Below are positions 47,727 to 58,198 of a stretch of DNA of 64,000 nt, piece after piece (within the stretch, counting starts at the first letter, position 1; every line of letters starts with the position of its first letter). The position numbers were made by a program, and so were the translations under genes. The notes under the pieces were generated by a model. It saw only the letters and a program-made list of their open reading frames with translations, was not told where the DNA came from and ran no database searches. The DNA is from Allacma fusca (Eukaryota; Arthropoda; Collembola; Symphypleona; Sminthuridae): contig OX359246.1 of the NCBI GenBank assembly GCA_947179485.1, positions 21,824,001 to 21,888,000 of the forward strand, given 5' to 3'.

Positions 47727-49257
47727 ATGCACAGGAAAGTAGAAGAACCAGAGGAAATTGAACCCCTGCCTAAATATGCTCAACTCTTGAAAAATGTTGA
47801 TGGGACCAAAACGGATCAGCTTGTTGTAATTTTTCCTTGGCTCGAAGCCAAAAAACAGCATGTAAACGAATATGCTCACTTCTACTTAAATCACAATTGC
47901 GATGTTCTGGTGGTGGCTTTCTCATGGTATAACGTCCTTAATGCCGGAGCTGGTCCGAAGGTATATTAAATAATCAGTGGAAGGTTAAGGTAAGATTAAA
48001 TGTGGCTTACAAACATACAGAAATGCAAGCAATCTTTACAAACATATTCGTTTTCTTATCTTAGGCTATCGCAAAAGATCTGGTTACATTTTTAGATGAA
48101 TCCAGCAGATATGATAGAATTTTCATCCATGGATTCTCCGTGGGACTTTACTTGTGGGGAGAGGTTTTAGATTTTTTGGATCAAAATCAGAACAAGTATG
48201 GGTCCGTTAGGGACAGAATAATGGGTCAAGCATGGGACAGCATGTTAATTATGGATGTTGAGGGTCTGCAAAGAGAGTTCCCAGAGAAAGGGTTTCCTCA
48301 AAGTGCATTACTTCAAAAGCTATTTCAAAAGTATTTACAGTAAGTATACAGCTGGCTTTCCAGCATTACATTACATATTACAAATTAATTATGGGCATGT
48401 TTGTGAGGACCTCTTACAAATATTGATTAGCAGTTTATAGCGCCTTGAATTTCTATTATTTTATTATTGTGTGGAAACACGTAGTTACACAATGTAACGT
48501 CAGGACTTGTGTTTGGAAGCAGTTGAAGTTTGGTTCAGATATGCCAAAGCAGCTATATAATTATAAGAGCTGTTTGTAGGCTTACATAGGTTTGCGATTC
48601 CAAGTCCTAGTAATTTTCATTTAAGTAACAAAAGATTTGCAAACAATTTTAGTAATATCTGTACACGTGTTTTAGAACATAGCGTTTAGAATGGAATAGT
48701 TTCAAGAACAGGAGCAAAAGCTGAAGAAACAGAGGAAAATTAATCTTGACTTAAATATGCTCCATTCCTTTGAAATACGTACAGATACACGTCAGTTGTA
48801 AAGCTTTCATTAAATACTTTTCAGAATTTACTTGTCAAATTACCCTGGTTGCTCCAGTCATGACTACATTCCAAGTTTCAAACTTGTCAGGGATAGTGAC
48901 CTAGTGAAGAGCCCAGCACTGGTTTTGGGCTCACGGGACGATCAAATTTGGTGTCTGGACACTGTGGAGGATACTGTTAATTGCTGGCGGAGTCATGGAT
49001 TAGAAGTAAGGGGTTCGAGTATAAGAAGGAATCGTTTTGATATATTTTTATTATTAATTAAAAAACTTGTTTGTTGTTGAGTGTTTGTTAAAATGTAAAT
49101 CTGAATTTAGGTAGAAGTCAAATTATGGGAAAGCTCCCCTCATGTGGGACACTTACAGTGCCACAAAGAAGAGTACGAAGAGGCTTTGAAACATCATCTT
49201 CAGAGACTGAAGTTCCATGACTTCCTATCTGATGCTAAGCCTGACTCCAAAAAATAG
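47727..49257 (+). CDS. TMEM53-like DUF829 alpha/beta-hydrolase
   Basis: Four exons: 47727-47960, 48065-48339, 48825-49005 and 49111-49257. They encode 278 residues, the usual TMEM53 length. The fold markers are in order: TDQLVVIFPWLEAKKQHVNEYAHFY (the first strand-turn-helix), the nucleophile elbow HGFSVG (Ser103), ALVLGSRDDQI (Asp near 208) and SSPHVGH (His241 or His244), then a basic C-terminal tail. These residues could form a Ser-Asp-His triad. TMEM53 is a membrane protein of the nuclear envelope in vertebrates; no catalytic activity is established. I see no strong transmembrane helix here. The gene's 3' end was tandemly duplicated (see 49846-49859, 58592-58649). A decayed copy of exon 1 lies within its own intron 2. 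Confidence 0.85.
48690..48785 (+). pseudogene. Relic of TMEM53-like exon 1 inside intron 2
   Basis: AGTTTCAAGAACAGGAG and, further on, AGAAACAGAGGAAA and TTAAATATGCTC parallel the start of exon 1 (47710-47790). The similarity is clear by eye, but the frame is broken and no start codon remains. It marks an old partial tandem duplication. Confidence 0.55.
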
Positions 49258-49689
49258 AACGCTACATACAAATTTCATCGAAATAATTCTCAATATTAAA
49301 ATGTTCTACAACTTGAGCCAAATTCATAGCTACTGAGTTTTTACAGTGATGCATTAGTATTTTAGAACATCTCATGCAGGGTATGGTTATATACATAATT
49401 TCAGCCTTGGCTCAGAGTGAAACAAACTTGAGAAAAAATTATATATGATGTCTCATTTAATTGTATGTTTTATCAAATGTAGCATATCATTAGATCTTCC
49501 TTCCTTATTCATTTATATTCCAATCCACGATATTTCATTGTCATTTTCAAGGGACGCATTATGTATCACGAGAATTTTTGTAAGAATTTACTTTGTCGCA
49601 CGTGTCTTGGAGATATTCCAGAATCCTAGGTTACAAAAACTCCTTGTTGTGACTTGTGGACACGAGCGTTCCAAATTGGGAGTAGGTTA

Positions 49690-49859
49690 GAAGAAAATCT
49701 GTGTTTACGTATGCAGAATAAAAATGGATAAATGCACCTATAAAATCGATTTATATTTATCTACAACCCGTTTAATACACATTTACCATACTATTTTATG
49801 TACGAATACATAAAGCTCTCTCTATGCTGTTGTGCTGCAAAAAAAACATCATCTACAGT
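49690..49859. repeat. End of tandem unit A, left flank of the LTR element
   Basis: The stretch ATGGATAAATGCACCTATAA to CTGTTGTGCTGCAAAA recurs, diverged, at about 58795-58935 and 59800-59920. At its end, AACATCATCTACAGT re-enters the sequence of TMEM53-like exon 4 (AACATCATCTTCAGAG), marking the junction to a second tandem unit. Confidence 0.65.
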
Positions 49860-50252
49860 ATGAGTAGGTGGTAGTATAATGCGGGAAATCCTACTCTGGC
49901 TACTGTGAGGGAAGCAACAAAAATACAAATTAAAAGCAATCCCAAAATTATCACAACCAACTCAACTCATAAAAAGAAATAATAATGATTGAATTGCCAA
50001 TGCTAAGCCACGCAAGGAATAAGAGTCTCCAGTCCACGCTAGTTAGGGTAACAATAATATAATAGACTTCTTTATTGGAATCGTTTAGAGTTTAGAGTAC
50101 AAGTTAACTCCACGCTGCCCTAGGTAACACTGAGGCAGTCGAACCTGGAACACACATAAGAAGATGTGTTCCAGTACCTTCTCATTGGAATATTCAAAGT
50201 ACCGCGTTGGGTCCACCAACGCGTGTATGAGCAAGGAGCACTCTTCCTTACA
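49860..50252 (-). repeat. 3' LTR of the gypsy element
   Basis: 393 bp; in sense it begins TGTAAGGAAG and ends CTACTCAT. It contains the element's termination signals. Confidence 0.93.
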
Positions 50253-50263
50253 CCCTCCCCCGT
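50253..50263 (-). promoter_or_regulatory. Polypurine tract
   Basis: In sense orientation CGGGGGAGGG lies directly against the TG of the 3' LTR. This is the expected plus-strand primer for reverse transcription. Confidence 0.85.
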
Positions 50264-50296
50264 ATTTTTTAAAAAATCTCCAGATTTTTTAGAAAA

Positions 50297-51937
50297 TTAC
50301 TTAGAAGGTCCCCCGAATCTCTGCTTCCTTTGAGCCATCTTCCTGTCAAGGTCCTTTTTCGCCTTTAAGCGCCTACCTCCCCGATGACGGTTGGCTCTGA
50401 CAAGTTGTTCCTTGGTAAGTTTAAGGCTGTTCGGAACTCTGGAGTTGGGACAGTTCTTTTTAATGTGACCTGTTTGACCACATTTGGAACACTTTTTTGG
50501 AGGTAATTGTGGGTTTGAAGTTAACGGTTGTTCAGTTGAGGCTACGATGCGATCTCCATCTACGGGTAGCGTGATTTCCAACTGAGTTCTGGTCTCTGAA
50601 AGTGAAGTTGAACCAGTAGTTACCGAAGCTCTGGATGCACCTAGGCTTTCATTCACTACTGAATTAGGATGACTTTGAAACTCAATAATGATTTCCCCAT
50701 CTTCGTTAATATAATGTTGTACCACTTCTGAGGGATCCACTTCTGGTGACGAGTCCATTTTCTCTTGAACTTCCATTTCCATTGGAGTAGATTGACCCTT
50801 TGACGAGATAGAAACGGTGTTAGTAGATCCATTAAGAATGTCGACGATGTAGGAAACATAGTCCAATGTAAGACTTGAAAATTGTATAACTTCCATTAGC
50901 GTTGTTACTGTTGTCGGCAGTATTACATCCAACATCTTGAGAATAGCTCCATCAGTTAGTACATCATAAATAGGCAAGTCCTCATCTTTAGCTAGTTGAA
51001 TTCTCCAAGCGTTGATAATCATACACACTTTTGCTTCATGAGAACTTAATGGACGATTACTTAAAGTCTGCATATGTTGCACAAACTGCACTGGTTCGGA
51101 AAAGTTACTAGTTAGCACAGTGTGTACTCTTTTAGAAACAATCTTAGCTTCCCAAGATTCGAGATTTGTGTATAGTTCCTTTGAAGTTACACTGTCTCTG
51201 GCCTGAATTTTGATTTTTGACCAAACATTTAGACATAGTCTTGCATAACGAGACGCAGTTAATTGTGATTCCCAATCAACCAAAGCATAAGCCCAATTTA
51301 CAACAAAATCTGATCTATTCAGCTCAAAATTACAAAAAAGTTTACCCAATTCATTTAAGCTCTTGTCCATCTCAGATCCTTTTTTATGATTGAGATAATA
51401 ATTAGCAAATTTAATATCGACAAAACAAATCAAAATACAATCAAAATCTCTAAACAAATACTTGATAGCCTTACTCGCATAATAAAGAACTTTGAGAATA
51501 TTAGGATTTTCACAAATAGCTCGAATACGTCCACATATGTACTCATAATCCTGAATAACCGGAATAACATAGTTCTTTAACTGAGTAGCGATAGATATAT
51601 GTGTGATAAACCCATAACCATAAGTGCTCTTACAATTAGTAAAAACGGCAAATCCTATTTCTCTTTCATTCATTACAACGTCAATCATTGCATTAATTAG
51701 TAAGCGAGAAGAACAATACATTAGTGGCGCTTTCATTGAATAGTTAACAAAAATATCGCGGTGATACTCAGACAATTTCCACATATCTATGGCCATTTTT
51801 TGCTGAATATTAAGCTCGAATGTGTCCGTAGTGTTAATTATTTTCATTTTCTGTTTAAGCCACGGAAATTTTTCTTGCAAGCGGTTCAAGCATCCACTAT
51901 TACGATACATGATGGTAAGCGTAAGATCCACTAACGC
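50297..51937 (-). CDS. Third ORF of the gypsy element, CCHC protein in env position
   Basis: Open from 51937, directly behind an acceptor-like polypyrimidine-TTAG. The first ATG is at 51910, giving 537 residues from that Met. The long N-terminal part is of unknown type, rich in hydrophobic and aromatic residues but without a signal peptide or a convincing membrane anchor. An acidic, Ser-rich stretch follows. The C-terminus carries one retroviral-type zinc knuckle (CSKCGQTGHIKKNC) and then a very basic tail (RGGRRLKAKKDLDRK). That composition suggests nucleic-acid binding, not an envelope glycoprotein. Its position after pol and the acceptor suggest expression from a spliced subgenomic RNA, as for env genes of errantivirus-type elements. 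Function unknown. Confidence 0.85.
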   Translation of the reverse strand, partial: ALVDLTLTIMYRNSGCLNRLQEKFPWLKQKMKIINTTDTFELNIQQKMAIDMWKLSEYHRDIFVNYSMKAPLMYCSSRLLINAMIDVVMNEREIGFAVFTNCKSTYGYGFITHISIATQLKNYVIPVIQDYEYICGRIRAICENPNILKVLYYASKAIKYLFRDFDCILICFVDIKFANYYLNHKKGSEMDKSLNELGKLFCNFELNRSDFVVNWAYALVDWESQLTASRYARLCLNVWSKIKIQARDSVTSKELYTNLESWEAKIVSKRVHTVLTSNFSEPVQFVQHMQTLSNRPLSSHEAKVCMIINAWRIQLAKDEDLPIYDVLTDGAILKMLDVILPTTVTTLMEVIQFSSLTLDYVSYIVDILNGSTNTVSISSKGQSTPMEMEVQEKMDSSPEVDPSEVVQHYINEDGEIIIEFQSHPNSVVNESLGASRASVTTGSTSLSETRTQLEITLPVDGDRIVASTEQPLTSNPQLPPKKCSKCGQTGHIKKNCPNSRVPNSLKLTKEQLVRANRHRGGRRLKAKKDLDRKMAQRKQRFGGPSK

Positions 51938-52230
51938 CTAATAAAAAAAATAAGCAAAATAATTATTAATGGTTATTTACATAATTGTATAATAAACGTG
52001 TTAAAATAAAATAAGCAAGCTAAAGCTCCACTCTAGCAAGCAATTAAAAATTGCGAAATAAAATTAAGTATGTACACAGATACTACCAGCAGAAGTCCCG
52101 CTTCCGCTCTGTAGCTATTTAAAAAAAATTAACCTATGCAGCTGCAAATATTAAAGTGTAGTTACCTCACTACTAAAAATTACTTAACTAATTAAAACTA
52201 TACCTAAAGTGCATGGCCAGTGCAGGTATT

Positions 52231-55200
52231 CTAATTAAAAAATGAACTTGTATTTAAAATTAAACTCAAAGCATGACATTTTTTTCTACGCGTATCTGAA
52301 TAATTTACTCGTGGTTTTATCCTTAAATTCCTCCCTGGATGTGGTTCTTTAACTGTTTCTGGAACTACCTGTGCGTTAGCGTTATCAACGAGTAATTCTT
52401 CATTACTAATCTGAAAATCCTGTCTCTGCTTTCTAGACTCCCAAACATTCTTCCTAGTCTGTTTGTTTTCATCCTCATAATAGGGTCTAAATTCGTAAAC
52501 ATGGTGAGTGCCGTATGGCTCTCCGGTTGTTACATGAATTAGTTTGAACGTTAACCCTGGCAAAACTTCTTCCACCAACTTAAATGGTCCAAACCACTTC
52601 TTACTAAGTTTTTTGCTAATTTTTTCCTCCGCATTTGATAAGATATGCGTTCGTAGAAGTATTTTATCCCCCACTTTAAATTTACACGGCTGACGTTTTT
52701 TATCATAATACTTCTTTTGTGACAGATACGATGTATGTATATTTTTCAGCACCCAGTCTCTTAATTTACTCAACTCAATAGGCAACCAAGCAGATATTTG
52801 TTCCGCGGTTAAACTCTTCCTAACTGCTGGTGCAATTGCCCGATCAATCGGCAGCTGTATCATCCTACCTAAATTGAGCAAATCAGAACTACAGCCTAAT
52901 GATTTTCTCACCATAGTCCGTAATGTAAGTGCGAATTTCTGGAGATGTACATCCCAATCTGACTGTCTTTTGCCACAAAATGCGGTAATCATGGTTTTAA
53001 GGTCACGATTACTTCGTTCGACCTGATTTCCCTGAGCATGATAATACGCAACCGTTTTGTGAGAAATACCCCACCTTTTGCAAAGCTTTTCAAAAACACG
53101 TGATTCAAATTGTGTTCCATGGTCTGTGATGACTTTACTAGGAAACCCAAATCTACAAAAAACTTGGTCCTCCAATAATTCTGTTAAAATTGGTGCAGTG
53201 GCTTTTCTCATTGGAAAAATTTCTAGCCATTTGGTGAATTCGTCTTGACAAACTAAAACATACTCATGTTGACGCCTTGTTTTTGGCAACCTTCCTACAA
53301 TATCAACAAAAATTGTCTCCATTGCTTCAGCGATTTTCATGTTGTGCCCCATCAGCCCTTGAGGAAGCTGATTATTGGACTTAACTAGCTGACAAACCTG
53401 ACATGATTTACAAAATAATTTAATGTCCTTAGTCATGCCCTTCCAAAAGAATCTCTTCATAATCAAGTGTCTTGTTTTCTTAAACCCCAGGTGTGCACAT
53501 TCTGGAACATCATGAAACGAAGACATAATTTCAGATCGCATGATCATAGGTACAACTGGAACTAACATGGTCTTGTTCTGTAGTTCGTGAATCTTTCTCC
53601 GAGCTTGTAATCTACGCTGATTATTCTGATCTCGGACTTCCTCTAAAGTTAAAATTCTATCTTGGCCGGCATTAAGAATTTTGTCCTGTAGTACTAAAGC
53701 TTTACATTTTAACGTACGTACGCAACGCTCCTCACGCTGCTTGAACCTATTTAAGTACAGAGCTAAAGGTTCTTTGGCATGCTCCTCACATGCTAACTTT
53801 TTATTAGTCACAGGTTCCTCACCTTGACTGTTCGGTATGCAGTTCAGAGCTGCATTTGGGACACACACCTGTGTCAACTTACATATGGCATTTTCCAATC
53901 TGCCTAATCTGAGCGACATTAAATTCAGTAACTGACTATTTTCTGAATTTATTTCGTCTTTCATTGACGCCTCTTCGAGCTCCAATCCAGAACATTTAAT
54001 TTGCTTCTTAACCTCTAGCATATTATATGTTGGAACTCTGGCGCAAAGCAAGCCATCTTCTAACTCGTAATTGTGCTTACCTGGAATTTGTACATTATTC
54101 TGTAAGCTATTTATAATTTTAGCTAAGTCCTCATCTTCACGCTGAGCTACTTTTATTCGGTCTCTGGTGATTTCAGATGCTAAATAATTTACGTAGGGAA
54201 TCATTTCACCTTCTGCTATGTCTTCAAGGAGTTGATCAGGCTCACTTGATTCCTTAGGTGCCCTACTTAACGCATCAGCCAGAATATTGAACTTGCCCTT
54301 AATATGCTGCAATTCATAGTTATATTCTTCTAACTCTATGCTCCAACGCTCAACCTTAGCTTTACGACTTGGATTTCTTTTCATCCACGTAACTGCCATG
54401 TTGTCTGTCTGCACAATTATTTTATGTCCGGCAATTAAATTATGGAATTTCCTTAATCCCCATACTATGGCAAAACATTCTTTCTCGTAAATTCCCCATT
54501 TACGTTGACAGGGATTTAAATTAGCACTTCGACACTCAATGACGCGTTCTTTCCCATCAATATTCTGCATTAATACTGCTGAAATTGCTATGTCACTAGA
54601 ATCTGTTTGAACAATGATATCGTGATCGTAGTCAATACCATGTAAATAAACTTCTTCTGCCATTCTATTCTTGATAATGTCAAATGCTTTCTGTTCCTCA
54701 TCTCCCCATTTCCACTTGATACCTTTCTTTAATAAATTATACAGTGGGGCAGCTATTTCAGAAAAATTACTTATGAATGTGGAATACCACACTGACTTTC
54801 CCAAGAATCTCATAACTCCTTTGTCGTTCTTTGGTACCTGGAAATCTCTAATACCTTGAATCTTGTCCGGACTTTTCTTCAGTCCTTCTGGTGTGATAAT
54901 ATGACCTAGAAATTCCGTCTCCTGCCTAACAAATTCGCATTTCTTTAAATTAATAGTAACGCCTGCCTGCCTAAGAATGTTAAACACAATACGTAGATGC
55001 TGTAAATGTTCGCCGTAGGTCTTTGAAAAAACTAATCCATCATCCAGATAACACATGATTATTTTGTACATCCAGCCCTGAAACGCAAAATTCATAAATT
55101 GTTGAAACGTAGCGGGTGCGTTTGTTAATCCAAAAGGGAGCCTTATAAACTCATAATGCCCTCCTCCTGGTACGCTAAATGCTGTCTTAGGGACTGAGAC

Positions 55201-56151
55201 TTTATCCAATCTAATCTGAAAATATCCATTTTTGAGATCAATTTTTGAGAACCATCTGTATAAAGGAATCATTCTGAGCATCCATTGTAAGTTAGGTAAT
55301 AACGCGGCATTTTTCCTTGTTAAGGCATTGAGGGGTTTAAAATTAAGGCACATCCTGTGAGTACCATCTTTTTTCTTCGCTAGAACGATATTGGAATTGT
55401 AAGGTGATGTGGACCTTTGAATAACTCTAGCTGCTAATAACTTTTCCACTTCCTCATTTATAATTTTTAACTGCGCTGGGGGATACCCTCTAAGTTTAGT
55501 TTTGGGAATAGCATTATCTGGGCAATCAATATGGTGATAAACCCAATCTGTGACACCTATTGATGCATCTATAGGAGCGACATCTTTGAATTCATTTAAT
55601 AAATCTTGAATATCTTTGTCAATCTGACTTTGACTTGGAATAGGTTCTTGTTTTAGCCCTAAATTCAAATTAAAAAATCCTTTCTCATTTGTATTAATTG
55701 TAAATGGTTCATTTGGAGGAATTATTCCAAACCAGAAAATACCCCATTTAAGATTAAAGCTCAAGTCATTCTCCTCTATAAAATCTTTACCTAATATTAA
55801 ATCAGCTCCACAGCTCAGATTTGGTAACACATGAAAAATACTTTTTAAAACTCTATCTCCAAACTGGAATTGTAGGATTACTGTTCCCTTGGTTTTAATT
55901 ATTTCTCCTGAAGCTGTTGTAAAACTACTACCCTTTGTACTTGAATCAATTTCACATGGGAGTTTGTGTACTATATTAGACATGATGCAACATCTTGAGC
56001 ATCCTGTGTCAATCATTGCTGTAAGGTTTCTACCGCCAATCTTTATTGTAGTGGTTGGAGGTCTGTCTACTTTTGTTACGGAAGAAACTGGTAACAAAAT
56101 AAATTCGGACAAATATTCGTTTGGGACAGTTCTCAACTGTCCCCCTAACAT
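52231..56151 (-). CDS. pol: Pol polyprotein of the gypsy element
   Basis: 1306 residues. An aspartic protease has DTG at 48-50. Reverse transcriptase spans about 220-420, with FSKIDLKNGYFQI, LPFGLTNAPATFQ and the YLDD active site at 369-372. RNase H spans about 510-630 (TDSSD, YEKE, TDNMA, ADALSR). Integrase has an HHCC-type zinc region (H880, H887, C917 and C920 as possible ligands) and the catalytic Asp950, Asp1010 and Glu1045. The C-terminus has WFGPFKLVEEVLPGLTFKL, a GPY/F-like module. Between RNase H and the integrase zinc region there is an extra stretch of about 140 residues (720-860) with Cys and a heptad-like SLRLGRLENAICKL. The start ATG overlaps the gag stop. Confidence 0.95.
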   Translation of the reverse strand: MLGGQLRTVPNEYLSEFILLPVSSVTKVDRPPTTTIKIGGRNLTAMIDTGCSRCCIMSNIVHKLPCEIDSSTKGSSFTTASGEIIKTKGTVILQFQFGDRVLKSIFHVLPNLSCGADLILGKDFIEENDLSFNLKWGIFWFGIIPPNEPFTINTNEKGFFNLNLGLKQEPIPSQSQIDKDIQDLLNEFKDVAPIDASIGVTDWVYHHIDCPDNAIPKTKLRGYPPAQLKIINEEVEKLLAARVIQRSTSPYNSNIVLAKKKDGTHRMCLNFKPLNALTRKNAALLPNLQWMLRMIPLYRWFSKIDLKNGYFQIRLDKVSVPKTAFSVPGGGHYEFIRLPFGLTNAPATFQQFMNFAFQGWMYKIIMCYLDDGLVFSKTYGEHLQHLRIVFNILRQAGVTINLKKCEFVRQETEFLGHIITPEGLKKSPDKIQGIRDFQVPKNDKGVMRFLGKSVWYSTFISNFSEIAAPLYNLLKKGIKWKWGDEEQKAFDIIKNRMAEEVYLHGIDYDHDIIVQTDSSDIAISAVLMQNIDGKERVIECRSANLNPCQRKWGIYEKECFAIVWGLRKFHNLIAGHKIIVQTDNMAVTWMKRNPSRKAKVERWSIELEEYNYELQHIKGKFNILADALSRAPKESSEPDQLLEDIAEGEMIPYVNYLASEITRDRIKVAQREDEDLAKIINSLQNNVQIPGKHNYELEDGLLCARVPTYNMLEVKKQIKCSGLELEEASMKDEINSENSQLLNLMSLRLGRLENAICKLTQVCVPNAALNCIPNSQGEEPVTNKKLACEEHAKEPLALYLNRFKQREERCVRTLKCKALVLQDKILNAGQDRILTLEEVRDQNNQRRLQARRKIHELQNKTMLVPVVPMIMRSEIMSSFHDVPECAHLGFKKTRHLIMKRFFWKGMTKDIKLFCKSCQVCQLVKSNNQLPQGLMGHNMKIAEAMETIFVDIVGRLPKTRRQHEYVLVCQDEFTKWLEIFPMRKATAPILTELLEDQVFCRFGFPSKVITDHGTQFESRVFEKLCKRWGISHKTVAYYHAQGNQVERSNRDLKTMITAFCGKRQSDWDVHLQKFALTLRTMVRKSLGCSSDLLNLGRMIQLPIDRAIAPAVRKSLTAEQISAWLPIELSKLRDWVLKNIHTSYLSQKKYYDKKRQPCKFKVGDKILLRTHILSNAEEKISKKLSKKWFGPFKLVEEVLPGLTFKLIHVTTGEPYGTHHVYEFRPYYEDENKQTRKNVWESRKQRQDFQISNEELLVDNANAQVVPETVKEPHPGRNLRIKPRVNYSDTRRKKCHALSLILNTSSFFN

Positions 56152-57533
56152 TCCCCCGAAGTATCGGAATCATGTTGCTGACTATTTGAATCGGACGGGC
56201 ACTGATGCCTGACATGACCTTCACCTCCACAATGCCAGCATTCTACTGCGGTGTGCTGGAAAGTCATCATAATCCCTTTATTTTTGCTGGGACAAACCTT
56301 CTCAATATGACCGTATCCCTTGCAACTGTTACATTTGACCTTAGTATCTACATTAGCCTTGGATTTATCAAATCCTAACTTTTTCCCATGAAATTGCTTA
56401 CTGGTTGTAGAACTATGTGGCTCGGACTGATTTCCATCTCTGGAGCTTTGACCTGACTCTTCTTTCTTAAAATAGTATCTACCTTTGCCTCTGTAACCTC
56501 CACGGTGTCCACCTCTGTAGGACCCTTTACCCTTGCTGGAGTCCTGCCTATCATATTTAGGCTTGAATTCTTTATGCGAACTGTTGCTGTCAGCATCACC
56601 TTCTTTACCTTTCTCTTTCTCAGCATTTCCATTCAAAGGAGGAAGACTAACTTTGCCTTGCTTATCTAGTTTTTGAGATTTATGCAAAATTCTCAACGCA
56701 TCCTCTGCTGCTGCAATCAATTTTCCTGCTGTAGGATTGCCTTGGTCGGGGTCCCATTTGATTGTCTGATAAATCCTATAATGCAAACCATGGAACGCTC
56801 TACGTAACCTATCGGACAGTGACTCTTTACTGTCGACCTGAGTGGCTAAGAAAATCATCTCATAAACATATTCAGCCACTGGTTCGTAATGCTTCTGAGT
56901 TTTAGTTGCCAATAACCTCACTCGCTCCTGTTTATCATAAGCTGTGTCGAACTCTGCTGCAAATTCCTTCTTAATCTCATCCCAGGTTGTTGCAGCTGTG
57001 ACGGTATTTTCATACCATTTTAACATGTCACCTTTAAATAACCCACCTAACAAATATACATACTTATCTTGGGTATGGTGCTGCAGTTGGAAATATTTTT
57101 CAACCTGAGTGAAGAAATATGATGCTGTCATCCGTTTCTTATCATAAACGGGCACTTGCATATTCGAATTTGACAAGATGACATTGTTACTGGGGCCTTG
57201 AACTGGAATATTTCCACCAGCATTGGCTGTTGCTGCTGTAACCGTTTTCAGTAGCTTATCACATGCTAATGCTGTCTGCTCTGCTGTCCTCATGTACAAT
57301 TTACTATCATCTTTGCCCTTCTGGACATATGCGACAACATACGCTTGTTGTTCTGGAGGTAGAGATTGGTACCATGCCTCTGCCATGCTGCTATCAGTTT
57401 GCTTATTTAAATTTTCAGAGCTACTATTGGATCCTTCTTGTTTCTGCCTTTTTGCGTATCTACGACCTCGTTCGGAATTTAAATCTACAGCCGAATTAGT
57501 TTGGTTAATGATGGTGCGATCTGACTTACTCAT
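56145..57533 (-). CDS. gag: Gag polyprotein of the gypsy element
   Basis: 462 residues from ATG 57533. The central capsid-like region (about 130-290) contains YDKKRMTASYFFTQVEKYF and LKWYENTVTAATTWDEIKKEF, typical of Ty3/gypsy retrotransposon Gag. A Lys/Gly-rich linker follows. Two CCHC zinc knuckles (CNSCKGYGHIEKVC at about 401, CWHCGGEGHVRHQC at about 432) form the nucleocapsid part. The last codons read GAA TGT TAG, and pol starts at the ATG within them in the -1 frame. Pol is therefore reached either by -1 frameshifting or by coupled re-initiation. Confidence 0.94.
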   Translation of the reverse strand: MSKSDRTIINQTNSAVDLNSERGRRYAKRQKQEGSNSSSENLNKQTDSSMAEAWYQSLPPEQQAYVVAYVQKGKDDSKLYMRTAEQTALACDKLLKTVTAATANAGGNIPVQGPSNNVILSNSNMQVPVYDKKRMTASYFFTQVEKYFQLQHHTQDKYVYLLGGLFKGDMLKWYENTVTAATTWDEIKKEFAAEFDTAYDKQERVRLLATKTQKHYEPVAEYVYEMIFLATQVDSKESLSDRLRRAFHGLHYRIYQTIKWDPDQGNPTAGKLIAAAEDALRILHKSQKLDKQGKVSLPPLNGNAEKEKGKEGDADSNSSHKEFKPKYDRQDSSKGKGSYRGGHRGGYRGKGRYYFKKEESGQSSRDGNQSEPHSSTTSKQFHGKKLGFDKSKANVDTKVKCNSCKGYGHIEKVCPSKNKGIMMTFQHTAVECWHCGGEGHVRHQCPSDSNSQQHDSDTSGEC

Positions 57534-58176
57534 AAAAACTAATGAGCATGAATGCTACCTGGCCATACACTTAATACACAGTTTCTAAAATATTAAAATT
57601 AACCGTAAGATAATATGTATAAGCTTTCGTGTACTGTAGCAATTAAAACTTACTCTGCATAAAAATTCCTGACTTAAAAATATTAAAATCGTAATGCAAG
57701 TACTCCTGGTCTTTGGAAAAACTGTACAAGCCTAATCCTGACCTTGAGTGTTACCTAGTCAATAACCTCTGGGTTTTTTCAGTACTTGTTCGTTACTATA
57801 CGAAATATTGGCGTACTTATTTATCTCATAACCCTAAGCATATGTACATATATGACTCTGCTAAATTACGACACTCATTAAATAGTCTCAACTTTCCTTG
57901 TAAAAAAATAGCTTTGATACTTTTAGTTCAAAAATTGTGGAATTATTGGCATTAAATTTTAATTCAATCGTTAATCTGTGCTAACTGCAACTAATCTTAA
58001 TTACAATTATTGAATTGCTCGAGAATCACTCAAGCAAGGTAAGGATATTCGGCTACGGATTCACCGAGCCTGAAACTTACGTTGACCTGATCTTGGTTGG
58101 AAAAAACAATCAAGACTTCAAACAATCAAACTTCCAACAATCAGACTTCCAACATCCATACAAAAATTGTAGTTCG
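57534..58176 (-). other. Untranslated leader of the gypsy element
   Basis: About 640 nt between the primer site and gag. It likely carries the packaging signal and the donor for any spliced RNA. No coding frame in sense. Confidence 0.6.
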
Positions 58177-58194
58177 GGATAAGCACGGTCGCCA
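58177..58194 (-). promoter_or_regulatory. Primer-binding site, probably tRNA-Arg
   Basis: In sense TGGCGACCGTGCTTATCC lies 4 nt inside the 5' LTR. TGG at the start pairs with a tRNA CCA end. The next bases resemble the tRNA-Arg primer sites of the 412/mdg1 group; the tRNA identity is inferred from memory of those elements. Confidence 0.7.
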
Positions 58195-58198
58195 AGGT

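Noticed and set aside
50297-51937. Third retrotransposon ORF as an envelope gene
   Set aside because: No signal peptide, no fusion or cleavage motif and no C-terminal membrane anchor. The CCHC knuckle and basic tail argue against a surface protein.
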